From: Rhodoblastus sp963828185 | Lineage (GTDB): Bacteria > Pseudomonadota > Alphaproteobacteria > Rhizobiales > Beijerinckiaceae | NCBI GenBank assembly: GCA_963828185.1 | Contig: CAWHDV010000015.1 | Span: 1 to 64,000, forward strand | Direction of reading: 5' to 3' | DNA: 64,000 nucleotides | Part shown: piece by piece, positions 19,855 to 28,769 of the stretch | How the letters are laid out: each line of letters opens with the position of its first letter | Position numbering within the stretch: position 1 is the stretch's first letter | Notes under the pieces: model-generated | The model's input: only the letters and a program-made list of their open reading frames with translations | Databases searched by the model: none | What the model was told of the DNA's origin: nothing | Position numbers and translations under genes: made by a program

Positions 19855-21665
19855 CGGAAATCGCCGACGCCCGCCGCCTGCTGAAAAGCGTGTTCGGCTT
19901 CGACGATTTCCGCCCCGGCCAGCAGGAGATCGTCGAGGCGGTGCTATCAGGCGATCCGGTGCTGGCGGTCATGCCGACCGGCAGCGGAAAAAGCCTGTGC
20001 TATCAATTGCCGGCCCTGCTCGGCTGCGGGCTCACGCTGGTCATTTCGCCGCTCATCGCCTTGATGCGCGACCAGGTCGGGCAGATGCAGGCTCTGGGCC
20101 TCGCCGCCGCCACGCTCAATTCGCAGACCCCGGAAGCCGAGGCGAGCGGGATCTGGACGCAGATCCGCGCGCGCGAGTTGAGATTGCTGTTCCTGTCGCC
20201 GGAACGCCTGGCCATGCCGGGCCTGGTCGAGGCGCTGGCGCGCGCCGATGTCAATCGCGTGGCGGTGGACGAGGCGCATTGCATCTGCGAGTGGGGCCAT
20301 GATTTCCGGCCGGAATATCGCATGATCCGGAACAGTGTGGAGAAACTCGGCGCGGCGCAGGTAATCGCCTTCACCGCCACCGCCGACCGCGCCATGCGGG
20401 CGGAAATCGCCGAGCGGCTGTTCGACCGGGCGCCGAAAATCTTCGTCCATTCTTTCGACCGCCCCAATATTTCCCTGACCTTCGCCGCCAAGGACCAGCC
20501 GCGCCGGCAACTGGAAAAATTCCTTAGGGCTCGGCGGGGCCAGAGCGGCATCGTCTATTGCGCCTCGCGCGCCGGGACCGAGCAACTCGGCGAATTCTTC
20601 GCCGAGCAGGGATTTGCCACCGTCGCCTATCACGCCGGCCTCAATTCTTCGCGCCGCAACGCCAACCAGGACAGGTTTTTGCGCGACGATGGGGTGGTGG
20701 CCTTCGCCACGGTGGCGTTCGGCATGGGCGTGAACAAGCCGGACGTGCGCTTTGTCGCCCATGCCGACATGCCGTCCTCGATCGAGGCCTATTACCAGGA
20801 GATCGGCCGCGCCGGCCGCGACGGCCTGCCGGCCGACGCCTTCACCCTCTATGGGCTGGAGGACATCGCGCTGCGTCGCCGCCAGATCGACGAGAAGGCG
20901 CTCGAAGACGAGCGCCGGCGCTTCGAACACCAGAGGTTTTCCGCGCTCGCCGCCTTGTGCGAGGCCTCCTCCTGCCGACGCCAAATTCTGCTCGCCTATT
21001 TTAACGAAGAGGCCGGCCCTTGCGGGCGCTGCGACGTCTGCCTCGGCCAGGTCGCGCTGCGCGACGGAACGGTCGAGGCGCAAAAGGCGCTTTCCGCCGT
21101 CTATCGCACCGGCCAGCGCTATGGCGCCGGCTATCTGTGCGATCTCCTCACCGGCGCGGAAAACGAGGCGCTGCTCCGCAATGGCCATGCGGCGCTGAAA
21201 ACCTTCGGCGTCGGCGCCGACCAGACCAAGCAGCAATGGAGCTCGACCTTCCGCCAGCTTTTCGCCGCCGGCGCCCTTCGAACGGCCAGCGCCGAACATG
21301 GCGGTTTCGCGCTCACCGAAAAGGGCGAGGCCATATTGCTAGGCCGCGAGAGCGTCACGCTGCGCGCCGACCCGCCGCGCGAACATGCGTCCCGCGCCAA
21401 AGGCCCGCGCGCCTCGCGGGAACTGGCGGAGGTCGATTCGACCGAGGCGAAGATTTTCGAGGCCTTGCGGAAGTTGCGGCGCGAACTCGCCAAGGACCAG
21501 GGCCTCGCCGCCTACATGATCTTCGCCGACCGGACCCTTGTCGAAATGGCGGAAAGGCGCCCCTCGACGATGGAGGAGCTGCGCGGCGTACACGGCGTCG
21601 GCGAGCGGAAGGCCGCTCTTTACGGCGAAGTCTTTATCGAAGCCATTGCGCAAGCCGCGTCCTGA
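19851..21665 (+). CDS. recQ: ATP-dependent DNA helicase RecQ
   Basis: 604 residues, intact. Helicase motifs: GFDDFRPGQQEIVEAVLSGD, Walker A MPTGSGKS, VDEAHC (DEAH box), FTATAD, and motif VI YYQEIGRAGRDGLPA. RecQ zinc-binding Cys cluster: CEASSCRR and GPCGRCDVC. A winged-helix region and a C-terminal HRDC domain (DRTLVEMAERRPSTMEELRG) complete it. Coupled to recF by ATGA, placing gap-repair loading and unwinding functions in one operon. Confidence 0.96.
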   Translation: MTEIADARRLLKSVFGFDDFRPGQQEIVEAVLSGDPVLAVMPTGSGKSLCYQLPALLGCGLTLVISPLIALMRDQVGQMQALGLAAATLNSQTPEAEASGIWTQIRARELRLLFLSPERLAMPGLVEALARADVNRVAVDEAHCICEWGHDFRPEYRMIRNSVEKLGAAQVIAFTATADRAMRAEIAERLFDRAPKIFVHSFDRPNISLTFAAKDQPRRQLEKFLRARRGQSGIVYCASRAGTEQLGEFFAEQGFATVAYHAGLNSSRRNANQDRFLRDDGVVAFATVAFGMGVNKPDVRFVAHADMPSSIEAYYQEIGRAGRDGLPADAFTLYGLEDIALRRRQIDEKALEDERRRFEHQRFSALAALCEASSCRRQILLAYFNEEAGPCGRCDVCLGQVALRDGTVEAQKALSAVYRTGQRYGAGYLCDLLTGAENEALLRNGHAALKTFGVGADQTKQQWSSTFRQLFAAGALRTASAEHGGFALTEKGEAILLGRESVTLRADPPREHASRAKGPRASRELAEVDSTEAKIFEALRKLRRELAKDQGLAAYMIFADRTLVEMAERRPSTMEELRGVHGVGERKAALYGEVFIEAIAQAAS

Positions 21666-21690
21666 ACGAACGCGGCTCGCGAAAAATCGA

Positions 21691-21951
21691 TCAATGCACG
21701 CTGACCGTGGCCAACTGGTGCTCCCAGGCGTTGGCGACCGCCGCATCCTTGCTGTCGGCCAGCACGATGGGGGCGCCGTCGGCGCCGAGCAGCGCAAACA
21801 GCTGCATGCCCGGCCGCAAGCCCTCGACCTGCGGGAACAGGGCCTGCGCCTCTTCCGACTTCATCGGCCGGACATAGGCGATGGCGCCTTCGCCCAGATG
21901 GGCGAACTGGTCGGCGGTCAAAACGCCGGTATTGCCATATTCATTGGTCAT
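21691..21951 (-). CDS. DUF1150 family protein
   Basis: About 86 residues. MTNEYGNTGVLTADQFAHLG, then IAYVRPMKSEEAQALFPQVE and LFALLGADGAPIVLADSKDA are typical of DUF1150, a Rhizobiales family nearly always next to small heat-shock genes, as here. A GTG nine bases upstream (21960) is an alternative start. Probably co-transcribed with hsp20 and heat induced. Biochemical function unknown. Confidence 0.88.
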   Translation of the reverse strand: MTNEYGNTGVLTADQFAHLGEGAIAYVRPMKSEEAQALFPQVEGLRPGMQLFALLGADGAPIVLADSKDAAVANAWEHQLATVSVH

Positions 21952-22007
21952 GACCTTCACCCTTTCCGCGCTCTCTCATGAGACGCGCATTGTGTGCGGA
22001 CCGTTCC

Positions 22008-22436
22008 TCAGCCCCGCACTGTGATCTCGATAGTCTTAATGATTCGCTCCGGTTCGGGACGAACGAGGTCGACCGACAAAAGCCCGTCGGCGAGATCGGC
22101 GCCGAGCACCTGCATGCCCTCGGCAAGGAGGAAGCTACGCTGGAACTGACGCGCGGCTATGCCGCGATGGAGATACTGCCGTTCGCGATCGTCCTGCTGG
22201 CGGCCGCGAATGACCAATTGCCCCTCTTCGAGCGTGATGGACAATTGTTGGCGGCTGAACCCCGCCACGGCCAGGGTGATGCGCAGCCTTTCGGGCAAAT
22301 TGGCCTCGCTCGCCAGCCGCTCGATATTGTAAGGCGGATAACCGTCCGAAGCCGTGCGCGTGACGCGCTCCAAAGCCTTTTCGATATCGTCGAAGCCCAG
22401 CAGGAAGGGCGAGTTCATCAGCGTTGGACGCGACAT
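22008..22436 (-). CDS. Small heat-shock protein Hsp20 (IbpA-like)
   Basis: 142 residues. Starts MSRPTLMNSPFLLGFDDIEK. The alpha-crystallin domain shows PPYNIERLASEANLPERLRI, LAVAGFSRQQLSITLEEGQL and the dimer-swap loop region RQYLHRGIAARQFQRSFLLA with the GIAxRxFxRxFxL motif. ATP-independent holdase. Unlike many proteobacterial IbpA there is no clear C-terminal IxI motif; it ends IIKTIEITVRG. A heat-shock-type promoter lies about 70-100 bases upstream. Confidence 0.93.
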   Translation of the reverse strand: MSRPTLMNSPFLLGFDDIEKALERVTRTASDGYPPYNIERLASEANLPERLRITLAVAGFSRQQLSITLEEGQLVIRGRQQDDRERQYLHRGIAARQFQRSFLLAEGMQVLGADLADGLLSVDLVRPEPERIIKTIEITVRG

Positions 22437-22507
22437 TGCGAAGCCCTTTCAGGCGCCTCGTTGAAGTCGAGGGCCCGTAGCGCCCTCACGGCTTTCGCCG
22501 CAGGGTC

Positions 22508-22539
22508 GATATGGCGTGCAAATTTTGCCTTTTCAAGGG
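22508..22539 (-). promoter_or_regulatory. RpoH (sigma-32)-type promoter of hsp20
   Basis: Minus strand CCCTTGAAA (-35 like), 15 bases, then GCCATATC (-10 like), close to the CTTGAAA...CCCATnT heat-shock consensus. It would start transcription about 64 bases before the hsp20 ATG. The leader contains a GAGGGC/GCCCTC hairpin but no Shine-Dalgarno pairing that I can call a ROSE thermometer. Confidence 0.65.
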
Positions 22540-22578
22540 AGCCTTGCCTTGGCCCTGCCAAGCCCTTGCCCAGAATCC

Positions 22579-23574
22579 TCAGAGCATGCTGGGCAGCACG
22601 CGGTCCGGCGGACGGTGGCCGTCCATGAAGGTCTTCACGTTGATGATGACCTTTTCGCCCATGTCGATACGGCCTTCGAGCGTCGCCGAGCCCATGTGCG
22701 GCAACAGCGTCACCTTGCCCGCCTCGGCGAGCTTTAGCAGCTTGGGCGAGACGGCGGGCTCGTGCTCGAACACGTCAAGGCCGGCGCCGGCCAGTTCGCC
22801 CGCCTCCAGCATGCGGGTCAGCGCGTTTTCGTCGATGATTTCCCCGCGCGCCGTGTTCACCACGATGGCGCCGGAATGCAGGTGCTTGAGTCGCCGCGCC
22901 GACAGAAGATGGAAGGTCGCCGGCGTATGCGGGCAATTGACCGAGACAATGTCCATCCGCGCCAGCATCTGGTCGAGCGAGTCGAAATAGGTCGCGCCGA
23001 GCTCCTGCTCGATCGACGCGGAGACGCGCCGGCGGTTGTGATAGGCGATCGACAGTCCGAAAGCCTTGGCGCGGCGGGCGACCGCCTGGCCGATGCGGCC
23101 CATGCCGACGATGCCGAGCTTTTTCCCGGTCATGCGCCGGCCGAGCATCCAGGTCGGCGACCAGCCGGTCCATTTGCCGTTGACGGCGGCGCCGGCGCCT
23201 TCGACGATGCGGCGGGAGACGGCGATGATCAGGCCCATGGTCATGTCGGCCGTGTCTTCGGTCAGGACGCCGGGCGTGTTGGTGACGGTGACGCCGCGGC
23301 GCAGGGCGGAGGTGACGTCGATATTGTCGACGCCATTGCCGAAATTGGCGATCAGCTTCAGCTGCTCGCCAGCCTGGGCGATCAGATGGGCGTCGATGCG
23401 GTCGGTGACGGTGGGCACCAGCACATCGGCGGCGCGCAGCGCCTCGCCGAGTTCGGCCGCCGACATCGGGCGATCGGTCGCGTTGAAACGCACGTCGAAC
23501 AGTTCGCGCATCCGCGCTTCGACCGGTTCGGGCAGTTTGCGGGTCACAATGACGAGCGGCTTGGTTTTGCCCAT
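22579..23574 (-). CDS. D-2-hydroxyacid dehydrogenase (glyoxylate/hydroxypyruvate reductase, GyaR-like)
   Basis: 331 residues, NAD(P)-dependent. FGNGVDNIDVTSALRRGVTV, nucleotide-binding GIVGMGRIGQAVARRAKAFG, and catalytic Arg/Glu/His positions in VNTARGEIIDENALTRMLEA, GLDVFEHEP and LLPHMGSAT. The start MGKTKPLVIVTRKLPEPVEA matches rhizobial 2-hydroxyacid dehydrogenases of the GyaR group. It likely reduces glyoxylate or hydroxypyruvate. The serine-cycle enzyme HprA cannot be excluded by sequence alone. Confidence 0.87.
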   Translation of the reverse strand: MGKTKPLVIVTRKLPEPVEARMRELFDVRFNATDRPMSAAELGEALRAADVLVPTVTDRIDAHLIAQAGEQLKLIANFGNGVDNIDVTSALRRGVTVTNTPGVLTEDTADMTMGLIIAVSRRIVEGAGAAVNGKWTGWSPTWMLGRRMTGKKLGIVGMGRIGQAVARRAKAFGLSIAYHNRRRVSASIEQELGATYFDSLDQMLARMDIVSVNCPHTPATFHLLSARRLKHLHSGAIVVNTARGEIIDENALTRMLEAGELAGAGLDVFEHEPAVSPKLLKLAEAGKVTLLPHMGSATLEGRIDMGEKVIINVKTFMDGHRPPDRVLPSML

Positions 23575-23790
23575 GACTTTCCCGTTCCTCCTGCCCCAGC
23601 CTGCGAGCGGCCGACGCCGCCCGTTTTTACGCCTCGGCGGCGCCGGCTTTCACCGGTCATTAACCCTCAGCGGGCGACAAGGACTTGACCGTGATCAAAC
23701 CCGATTCCCGTTCCCTTTGCTTCCTAGCAGAAGCCTTGGCAAAAACAAGAATGGCGAAAAGGGCTGGCATCAGCTTGCGCGGCGATTGCC

Positions 23791-24381
23791 GTGAACAATT
23801 GGGACGACGGCGCTATGACGATTTGGCCGGCAGAGGCGATTTTTTCCCGTTTCCCAGGGATGCGACCGAGACGGCTGGCATTGGCCTGGATCGGCGCAAG
23901 CCTCTGTTTGGGCGTAGTTTCCGCTGCCGCGCAGCAGGCGGTCGGGCCGAGCACGGGGCTGCCGGTTCCCCGTTACGTCAGCCTCAAGTCCGACCATGTC
24001 AATCTGCGCGAGGGTCCTTCCAAGGACCATGCCACGAAATGGATCTACCAGCGCGCCGGGCTGCCGGTCGAAATCACCGCCGAATTCGAGACCTGGCGAC
24101 GGATTCGCGATTCGGAAGGCGCGGAGGGCTGGGTGCTGCATTCGCTTTTGTCGGGCAAGCGCACGGCCCTGGTCGAGCCCTGGAAGAAGGACTCACCGCC
24201 ACTGCCGTTGCGCTCGGACCCCGACAAGAATGCGGCGATCGTCGCCAATCTTGCGCCGGGCGTCCTCGCCGGCGTGAAAAAGTGCGACGGAACCTGGTGC
24301 CGCCTCAAGGGCGACGGCTACGACGGCTATATCGAGCAGAACCACCTCTGGGGCGTCTATCCCGGCGAAAAGGTCGAGTAG
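23791..24381 (+). CDS. Secreted bacterial SH3-domain protein
   Basis: 196 residues from GTG 23791; the signal peptide RRLALAWIGASLCLGVVSAA suggests ATG 23860 is a likelier start. Two SH3b repeats: YVSLKSDHVNLREGPSKDHA ... GWVLHSLLSG, and LRSDPDKNAAIVANLAPGVL ... GYDGYIEQNHLWGVYPGE. Such periplasmic proteins are thought to bind cell-wall peptides. Single gene divergent from the dehydrogenase. Confidence 0.83.
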   Translation: MNNWDDGAMTIWPAEAIFSRFPGMRPRRLALAWIGASLCLGVVSAAAQQAVGPSTGLPVPRYVSLKSDHVNLREGPSKDHATKWIYQRAGLPVEITAEFETWRRIRDSEGAEGWVLHSLLSGKRTALVEPWKKDSPPLPLRSDPDKNAAIVANLAPGVLAGVKKCDGTWCRLKGDGYDGYIEQNHLWGVYPGEKVE

Positions 24382-24624
24382 CGAATTGATCCGGTTCGAG
24401 GAAGCGAATCAAAACCCTTTGATTCTCACTGCTGATTTCGGCGAGCCGCGGCGGGCCGCAGCAGGCGAGGGACGCGCGCGGACAGCCCTTCGGACGCGCC
24501 TCGCGCGGCATTGCAACGGCGCCAGCCCGGTCGCCAGGGGCGAGCGCGGTCGGAGCGACGAGGCTCGGAATCACATAGCGTTTGCCGGCGACGCGGTGCG
24601 TTTCCCCTGGTGAGCGGCGCTTTG
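24382..24624. other. Intergenic stretch without a recognisable gene
   Basis: GC-rich 243 bases between the SH3 gene and the converging desaturase gene. Short ORFs on both strands show no family resemblance or ribosome-binding site. I see no terminator with a T tract and no RNA gene. Confidence 0.4.
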
Positions 24625-25482
24625 TCAGGCGGCCGGAAGGCTGCCTTCCTCGACGATCGCTGCGTCGTCGCCAGCGGGCGCGAAGGGTTCGAGTATTTGC
24701 CCGACCAGACTATCGGGCATGGACGTCGAGGCTCCATAGGCTTCCGGCCAGCGCTTCGGCAGGTAGAACGTGCCAAACACCCGGTCCATGAACGGTAGCA
24801 TGGTCGCGTAATTGTGGTCTTTGTGATCCTCGAACGTGTGGTGCCAGTGATGGAAGGCGGGCGTGCTCAGGATTTCCTCTAGCGGACCGAAGCGCCAGCG
24901 CAGGTTGGCGTGGATGAAAAAGCTCCATATCGAGCCGGCAAACAGTACGATGGCGGGAACAAGGGTCGGGTGCGGGCCCACGAGATCGGTGAGGCCGGTG
25001 GCGTAGAGCAGCGTCAATCCGCACAGGCGGGTGAACACGATATCGACGGGATGGGCCCGGGTGTTGACGAGGAAATTGATCTCTGTCGCGCTGTGATGGA
25101 CAGCGTGGAAGCGCCACAATAGCCGACTTTCGTGGCTCCAGCGGTGCCCCCAGTAATAGCCGAGCTCCCCCACGACCATGGCGGCGCACATGCGCGCCCA
25201 CATTGGCAGGGCGGCGCTCGCCCCGCTGATTTCGGCGGGCAGGAGATGATGGACGCCCGAGGCGATCAGCGCCGCCGGCGGCCCGAGCAGCACGACCGCC
25301 GCGAAGGCGTTGACGAAATACCAGCCCAGATTGGTCGCCCAGCCCTTGGCGAACAGGCCGGACGGCCGCAGCGCGAAAAAATGCTCGAGCGGCGCGAAAA
25401 TCGCCAGCATCAGCACGAGCGCGAGGCACGACCGGCCCGCCTGGCTGGCGAGCGCCAGAAGGAGATGATGCGAAGCCAGCAT
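24625..25482 (-). CDS. Sterol desaturase / fatty acid hydroxylase family membrane protein
   Basis: 285 residues, integral membrane di-iron oxygenase. Histidine boxes are present: GHRWSHES (HxxxH), FHAVHHSA (HxxHH), and PAFHHWHHTFEDHKDHNYA. Helices: LALVLMLAIFAPLEHFFAL, VNAFAAVVLLGPPAALIA and LVPAIVLFAGSIWSFFIHA. Substrate unknown; could be sterol, hopanoid, carotenoid or fatty acid. Starts 8 bases downstream of the PEP-CTERM protein gene, so they are probably co-transcribed. Confidence 0.88.
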   Translation of the reverse strand: MLASHHLLLALASQAGRSCLALVLMLAIFAPLEHFFALRPSGLFAKGWATNLGWYFVNAFAAVVLLGPPAALIASGVHHLLPAEISGASAALPMWARMCAAMVVGELGYYWGHRWSHESRLLWRFHAVHHSATEINFLVNTRAHPVDIVFTRLCGLTLLYATGLTDLVGPHPTLVPAIVLFAGSIWSFFIHANLRWRFGPLEEILSTPAFHHWHHTFEDHKDHNYATMLPFMDRVFGTFYLPKRWPEAYGASTSMPDSLVGQILEPFAPAGDDAAIVEEGSLPAA

Positions 25483-25490
25483 CGAACGCG

Positions 25491-26228
25491 TCAGGCGATG
25501 AGGCGCGCCGGGCGGCGACGCTTGCGGGCGGCGAAACCGAGGCCGCCGAAGCCCATCAGCATCATCGCCCAGCTCGCCGGCTCGGGCGCCGCGCTGGCGG
25601 TCACGTTCACGCCATCGAGCAGGGCGAAAGGCGGCACCGGCGCGCTGCCATAGGCCGCGAAAGCCAGGGTTTCGCTCGTGGCGTCGGCGGTAAATTTCAT
25701 GCTGTCGCTGAACCAGCCCGTGAAACCCGTGCTGGGATTGGTCAGCGTCGGCGTGTACTGGGCCGCCGAGTCGCCGAGCGTGACGCCCCAGTCCTGCGTC
25801 GTGGCGCCGTAAAAGCCGGACTGCTGCGCGTAGGCGTAATTGAAGCTGACCGTGTAGGTTTTTCCGATGGTCAAGCCGGAAATGTCCTGGGCGATCGACG
25901 CGGTCTGGAAGTCGCCGTCCTCGGCGATGAAATAGCCGCTGCCGGACGGAGAGGCCGAGATCGCATCGGCGCCGCCATTGTTCGAACCCCAAAGGGAGAG
26001 AAAGCCATATGAACCGGAGGATCCCGTCGTGTCCGCCGTCCCGGTGGCGAAAAGGAAAGTGTAACCGCCGCCGCCCAGCATATACCAGCCGGTCGCGGAG
26101 GTGTTGTAGCCAATCTGGCCGACGCCGGCATTCGAGCTGAAGTCGCCGTTGACGAAACTGGTGGCATGGGCGGAAGCCGCCACGCTCATGGCGACGCAAA
26201 GCGCCGCCGTCGATATGATTTTCTTCAA
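25491..26228 (-). CDS. PEP-CTERM sorting-domain exported protein
   Basis: About 245 residues. Signal peptide KKIISTAALCVAMSVAASAH from TTG 26228 (TTG 26252 is also possible). Extracellular part is Gly/Ser/Thr-rich, beta-rich, with FVNGDFSSNAGVGQIGYNTS and little charge. The C-terminus has the PEPxxWA signature APEPASWAMMLMGFGGLGFA followed by ARKRRR, a sorting tag processed by an exosortase. No exosortase lies in the window. A transcript leader with poor GC precedes the gene. Confidence 0.87.
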   Translation of the reverse strand: MKKIISTAALCVAMSVAASAHATSFVNGDFSSNAGVGQIGYNTSATGWYMLGGGGYTFLFATGTADTTGSSGSYGFLSLWGSNNGGADAISASPSGSGYFIAEDGDFQTASIAQDISGLTIGKTYTVSFNYAYAQQSGFYGATTQDWGVTLGDSAAQYTPTLTNPSTGFTGWFSDSMKFTADATSETLAFAAYGSAPVPPFALLDGVNVTASAAPEPASWAMMLMGFGGLGFAARKRRRPARLIA

Positions 26229-26406
26229 GGCTGGTCCCCACCGGAAAAGCAAAACTCGCCTGCATTAGACAGGGCAAGAATTAAGACATTACTTAAGGTA
26301 AGGCGCAAAACGACGGGCAGACGGGAGCCGCGAAACTCGGACTGAACTTATGGTTTCTGAATATTCAAAGGTTGTGACTTGTTATTTCCCAGAGACTCAT
26401 CTGTGC

Positions 26407-27147
26407 TCAGTAATCCACGCCGATCAGATAAAGTCCGGCCGCCGGCGCGACCTGGCCGCAGCGCGAACGCTCGCACGCCTTGAGCGCCGCCTGCAGGTCC
26501 GCCGCCGTCCATTTGCCTGAGCCGACATGTTCCAGCGAGCCGACCATCGAGCGCACCTGCCGGTGCAAAAACGCCCTTGCGCTGGCGCGGACCTGGATTT
26601 CGCCGTCGCTGGCGCAAAAAACATCGAGCCGGTCCAAGGTTCGCACCGGGCTTTCGGCCTGGCAGTCGGAATCGCGAAAAGTCGAGAAATCGTGGCGGCC
26701 GATCAGCAATTGCGCCGCCTCGTGCATGGCTTCCGGATCGAGCCGGCGCTTGACCAGCCAGGCCCGACCGCTTTGATAAGTCAGTGGCGCGCGGCGGTTG
26801 ACGATGCGGTAGAGATAATGCCGCGCCTTCGCCGAAAAACGCGCGTCGAAATCGTCGTCCGCCGCCTCAACGGTGAGGATGGCGACCTTTTCCGGCCGCA
26901 TATGGGCGTTGAGCGCATCACGCAAGGCGTCCGCGCGCCACACCTTCGCCAGGTCGACATGCCCGACCTGGGCGGAAGCGTGGACGCCGGCGTCGGTGCG
27001 GCCGGCGCCGCGCAGGCCGATCGGGCCGGGATCGAGTTTTTTCAGCGCCGTCTCGATGACTTCCTGCACCGCCAGCCCATTGGCCTGGCGCTGCCAGCCG
27101 ACATAATCGGTCCCGTCATATTCGATGACCAGCTTATAGCGCGGCAT
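26407..27147 (-). CDS. truA: tRNA pseudouridine(38-40) synthase TruA
   Basis: 246 residues, intact. MPRYKLVIEYDGTDYVGWQR, then GAGRTDAGVHASAQVGHVDL with the catalytic Asp in RTDAGVHA, and YLYRIVNRRAPLTYQSGRAW. C-terminal FLHRQVRSMVGSLEHVGSGK is typical. The start overlaps the fmt end by 14 bases, giving the operon def-fmt-truA. Confidence 0.95.
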   Translation of the reverse strand: MPRYKLVIEYDGTDYVGWQRQANGLAVQEVIETALKKLDPGPIGLRGAGRTDAGVHASAQVGHVDLAKVWRADALRDALNAHMRPEKVAILTVEAADDDFDARFSAKARHYLYRIVNRRAPLTYQSGRAWLVKRRLDPEAMHEAAQLLIGRHDFSTFRDSDCQAESPVRTLDRLDVFCASDGEIQVRASARAFLHRQVRSMVGSLEHVGSGKWTAADLQAALKACERSRCGQVAPAAGLYLIGVDY

Positions 27148-28084
27148 GGACGGCAATGGGCAGGCAGGCGCCGGGAGCGAGGTGGACGCCGCGTAAAAAC
27201 TCGGCGCCGGAGACCGGGCCGCGCCCCGCCCTTTGCGCCTCGACAATCGTCAGCGCGCCGGCGCCGCAGGCGATGGCGCCCGCCTCGTCGAGAATCTCGC
27301 CCGGCTTGCCGTGACCGCTCGCCAATGCCGTGCGTAAAATTTTCACGCGCTCAAGCCCCTTGCCCAGATCCATCTCGAAGAAGGCGCCCGGAAAGGGCGA
27401 CAGGCCGCGAACGAGATTGTGCAATTCCTCGGCCGATTTGCCAAAATCCAGCCGCGCTTCCGCCTTGTCGATTTTTTTGGCGTAGAGCAGGCCTTCATCC
27501 GCCTGCGCCTGGAATTGCAGGCCGCCCCGCTCGAGCGCCGCGAGCGCCCGGCCGATCAGGTCGGCGCCGAGCAGCGAAAGCTTGTCATGCGCCTCGCCCG
27601 CCGTCATGTCGGCGGTGATCCGTAATTTTTCGGCCATGGCGATTGGGCCGGTGTCGAGCCCCTCCTCCATCTGCATGACCATGACCCCGGTTTCCCGGTC
27701 GCCCTGCATGATCGCGCGCTGGATCGGCGCCGCGCCGCGCCAGCGAGGCAGGAGCGAGGCGTGCAGATTGAGGCAGCCGTGTTTCGGCGCGTCCAAAACG
27801 TCCTTCGGCAGGATCAGCCCGTAGGCCACGACCACCGCGACATCCGCCTCGAAGCTTTGAAACGCCTCGACCGTCGCCGCGTCGCGGAAATTTTTTGGCG
27901 TCAGCGCCTTCAGGCCGTAGCGTTCGGCCGCGGCGTGGACCGGCGAGGGCGTGAGCTCCAGCCCGCGCCGCCCCGCGGGCTTTGGCGCGCGCGAATAGAC
28001 AGCGACAATCTCGTGCCCGCGGCCAAAGATTTCCGCCAGCGGCGCCAGCGCGAAATCCGGCGTGCCCATGAAAATGACGCGCAT
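27134..28084 (-). CDS. fmt: Methionyl-tRNA formyltransferase
   Basis: 316 residues, intact. MRVIFMGTPDFALAPLAEIF, the folate-binding and catalytic region NLHASLLPRWRGAAPIQRAI, then MQMEEGLDTGPI. C-terminal OB-like tRNA-binding part begins VRGLSPFPGAFFEMD. Formylates initiator Met-tRNA. Nine bases after def and overlapping truA. Confidence 0.96.
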   Translation of the reverse strand: MRVIFMGTPDFALAPLAEIFGRGHEIVAVYSRAPKPAGRRGLELTPSPVHAAAERYGLKALTPKNFRDAATVEAFQSFEADVAVVVAYGLILPKDVLDAPKHGCLNLHASLLPRWRGAAPIQRAIMQGDRETGVMVMQMEEGLDTGPIAMAEKLRITADMTAGEAHDKLSLLGADLIGRALAALERGGLQFQAQADEGLLYAKKIDKAEARLDFGKSAEELHNLVRGLSPFPGAFFEMDLGKGLERVKILRTALASGHGKPGEILDEAGAIACGAGALTIVEAQRAGRGPVSGAEFLRGVHLAPGACLPIAVHAAL

Positions 28085-28093
28085 TTCTTGGAC

Positions 28094-28648
28094 TCAGCCC
28101 TGCTTTTCGCGGATTTCCGGCCCGCGCGGCGCCGCCGGCGCCTCGGACCGCGCCGCCTTGGTGAATTTCTTGATCGCCCGCTCGCGTTTGAGCCGTGACA
28201 AATGGTCGATGAACAATTTGCCTTCGAGATGATCGATTTCATGCTGCAGGCAGGTGGCCAGCAGGCCCTCGGCCTCGATCTCGCGCCGCTCATTGTCGCG
28301 GTCGAGATAGCGCAGGCGAATTTTCGCCGGCCGCGTCACTTCCTCGTAATATTCGGGAATCGACAGGCAGCCTTCCTCATAGACGGAGTCTTCAGGCGAA
28401 AATTCAAGGATTTCCGGATCGGCGAAAAATTGCGGCGCCGGCTCTTCGTCCTTTTTCGCCAGGTCCATGACGATGACGCGCTTGGCGACGCCGATCTGGA
28501 TCGCCGCCAGCCCGATGCCGGGCGCGTCATACATGGTTTCCAGCATGTCATCCATCAAAGCGCGCACGGAAGCGTCCACCGCGCCGACTTTTTCGCTGAC
28601 GGCGCGCAGGCGGGGATCGGGCAGGCACAGGATCTGACGTTTGGCCAT
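28094..28648 (-). CDS. def: Peptide deformylase
   Basis: 184 residues from ATG 28648 (GAAGG about 10 bases upstream); ATG 28672 would add MNELKVSS. All three motifs are present: GIGLAAIQIG, EEGCLSIPEYY and QHEIDHLEGKLF, supplying the metal-binding Cys and two His and the catalytic Glu. The Lys/Arg/Ala-rich tail after KKFTKAARSE is longer than E. coli Def. Removes the formyl group added through Fmt, its operon neighbour. Confidence 0.95.
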   Translation of the reverse strand: MAKRQILCLPDPRLRAVSEKVGAVDASVRALMDDMLETMYDAPGIGLAAIQIGVAKRVIVMDLAKKDEEPAPQFFADPEILEFSPEDSVYEEGCLSIPEYYEEVTRPAKIRLRYLDRDNERREIEAEGLLATCLQHEIDHLEGKLFIDHLSRLKRERAIKKFTKAARSEAPAAPRGPEIREKQG

Positions 28649-28731
28649 GGATGAAACCTTCAGTTCGTTCATTTGAAATAGGCGCGAGGCGCGGCTTCGT
28701 CAAATCCGGTTTGCCAGGGAACCCAAATTAT

Positions 28732-28746
28732 GTTCTATATTTGTTC
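28732..28746. promoter_or_regulatory. LexA (SOS) box upstream of rmuC
   Basis: GTTC, seven bases (TATATTT), GTTC: an exact match to the alphaproteobacterial LexA operator GTTC-N7-GTTC. It lies 24 bases upstream of the rmuC ATG in an AT-rich promoter-like stretch, so rmuC is probably SOS-controlled. def starts divergently about 85 bases away and may also be affected. Confidence 0.7.
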
Positions 28747-28769
28747 ATCTATTTTTGCTTGAATAGCGC

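Noticed and set aside
22437..22500. ROSE-type RNA thermometer in the hsp20 leader
   Set aside because: A GC-rich hairpin exists but no UYGCU segment paired to a Shine-Dalgarno sequence could be seen.
24386..24613. Small plus-strand ORF after the SH3 gene
   Set aside because: No ribosome-binding site, no family similarity, composition like non-coding high-GC DNA.
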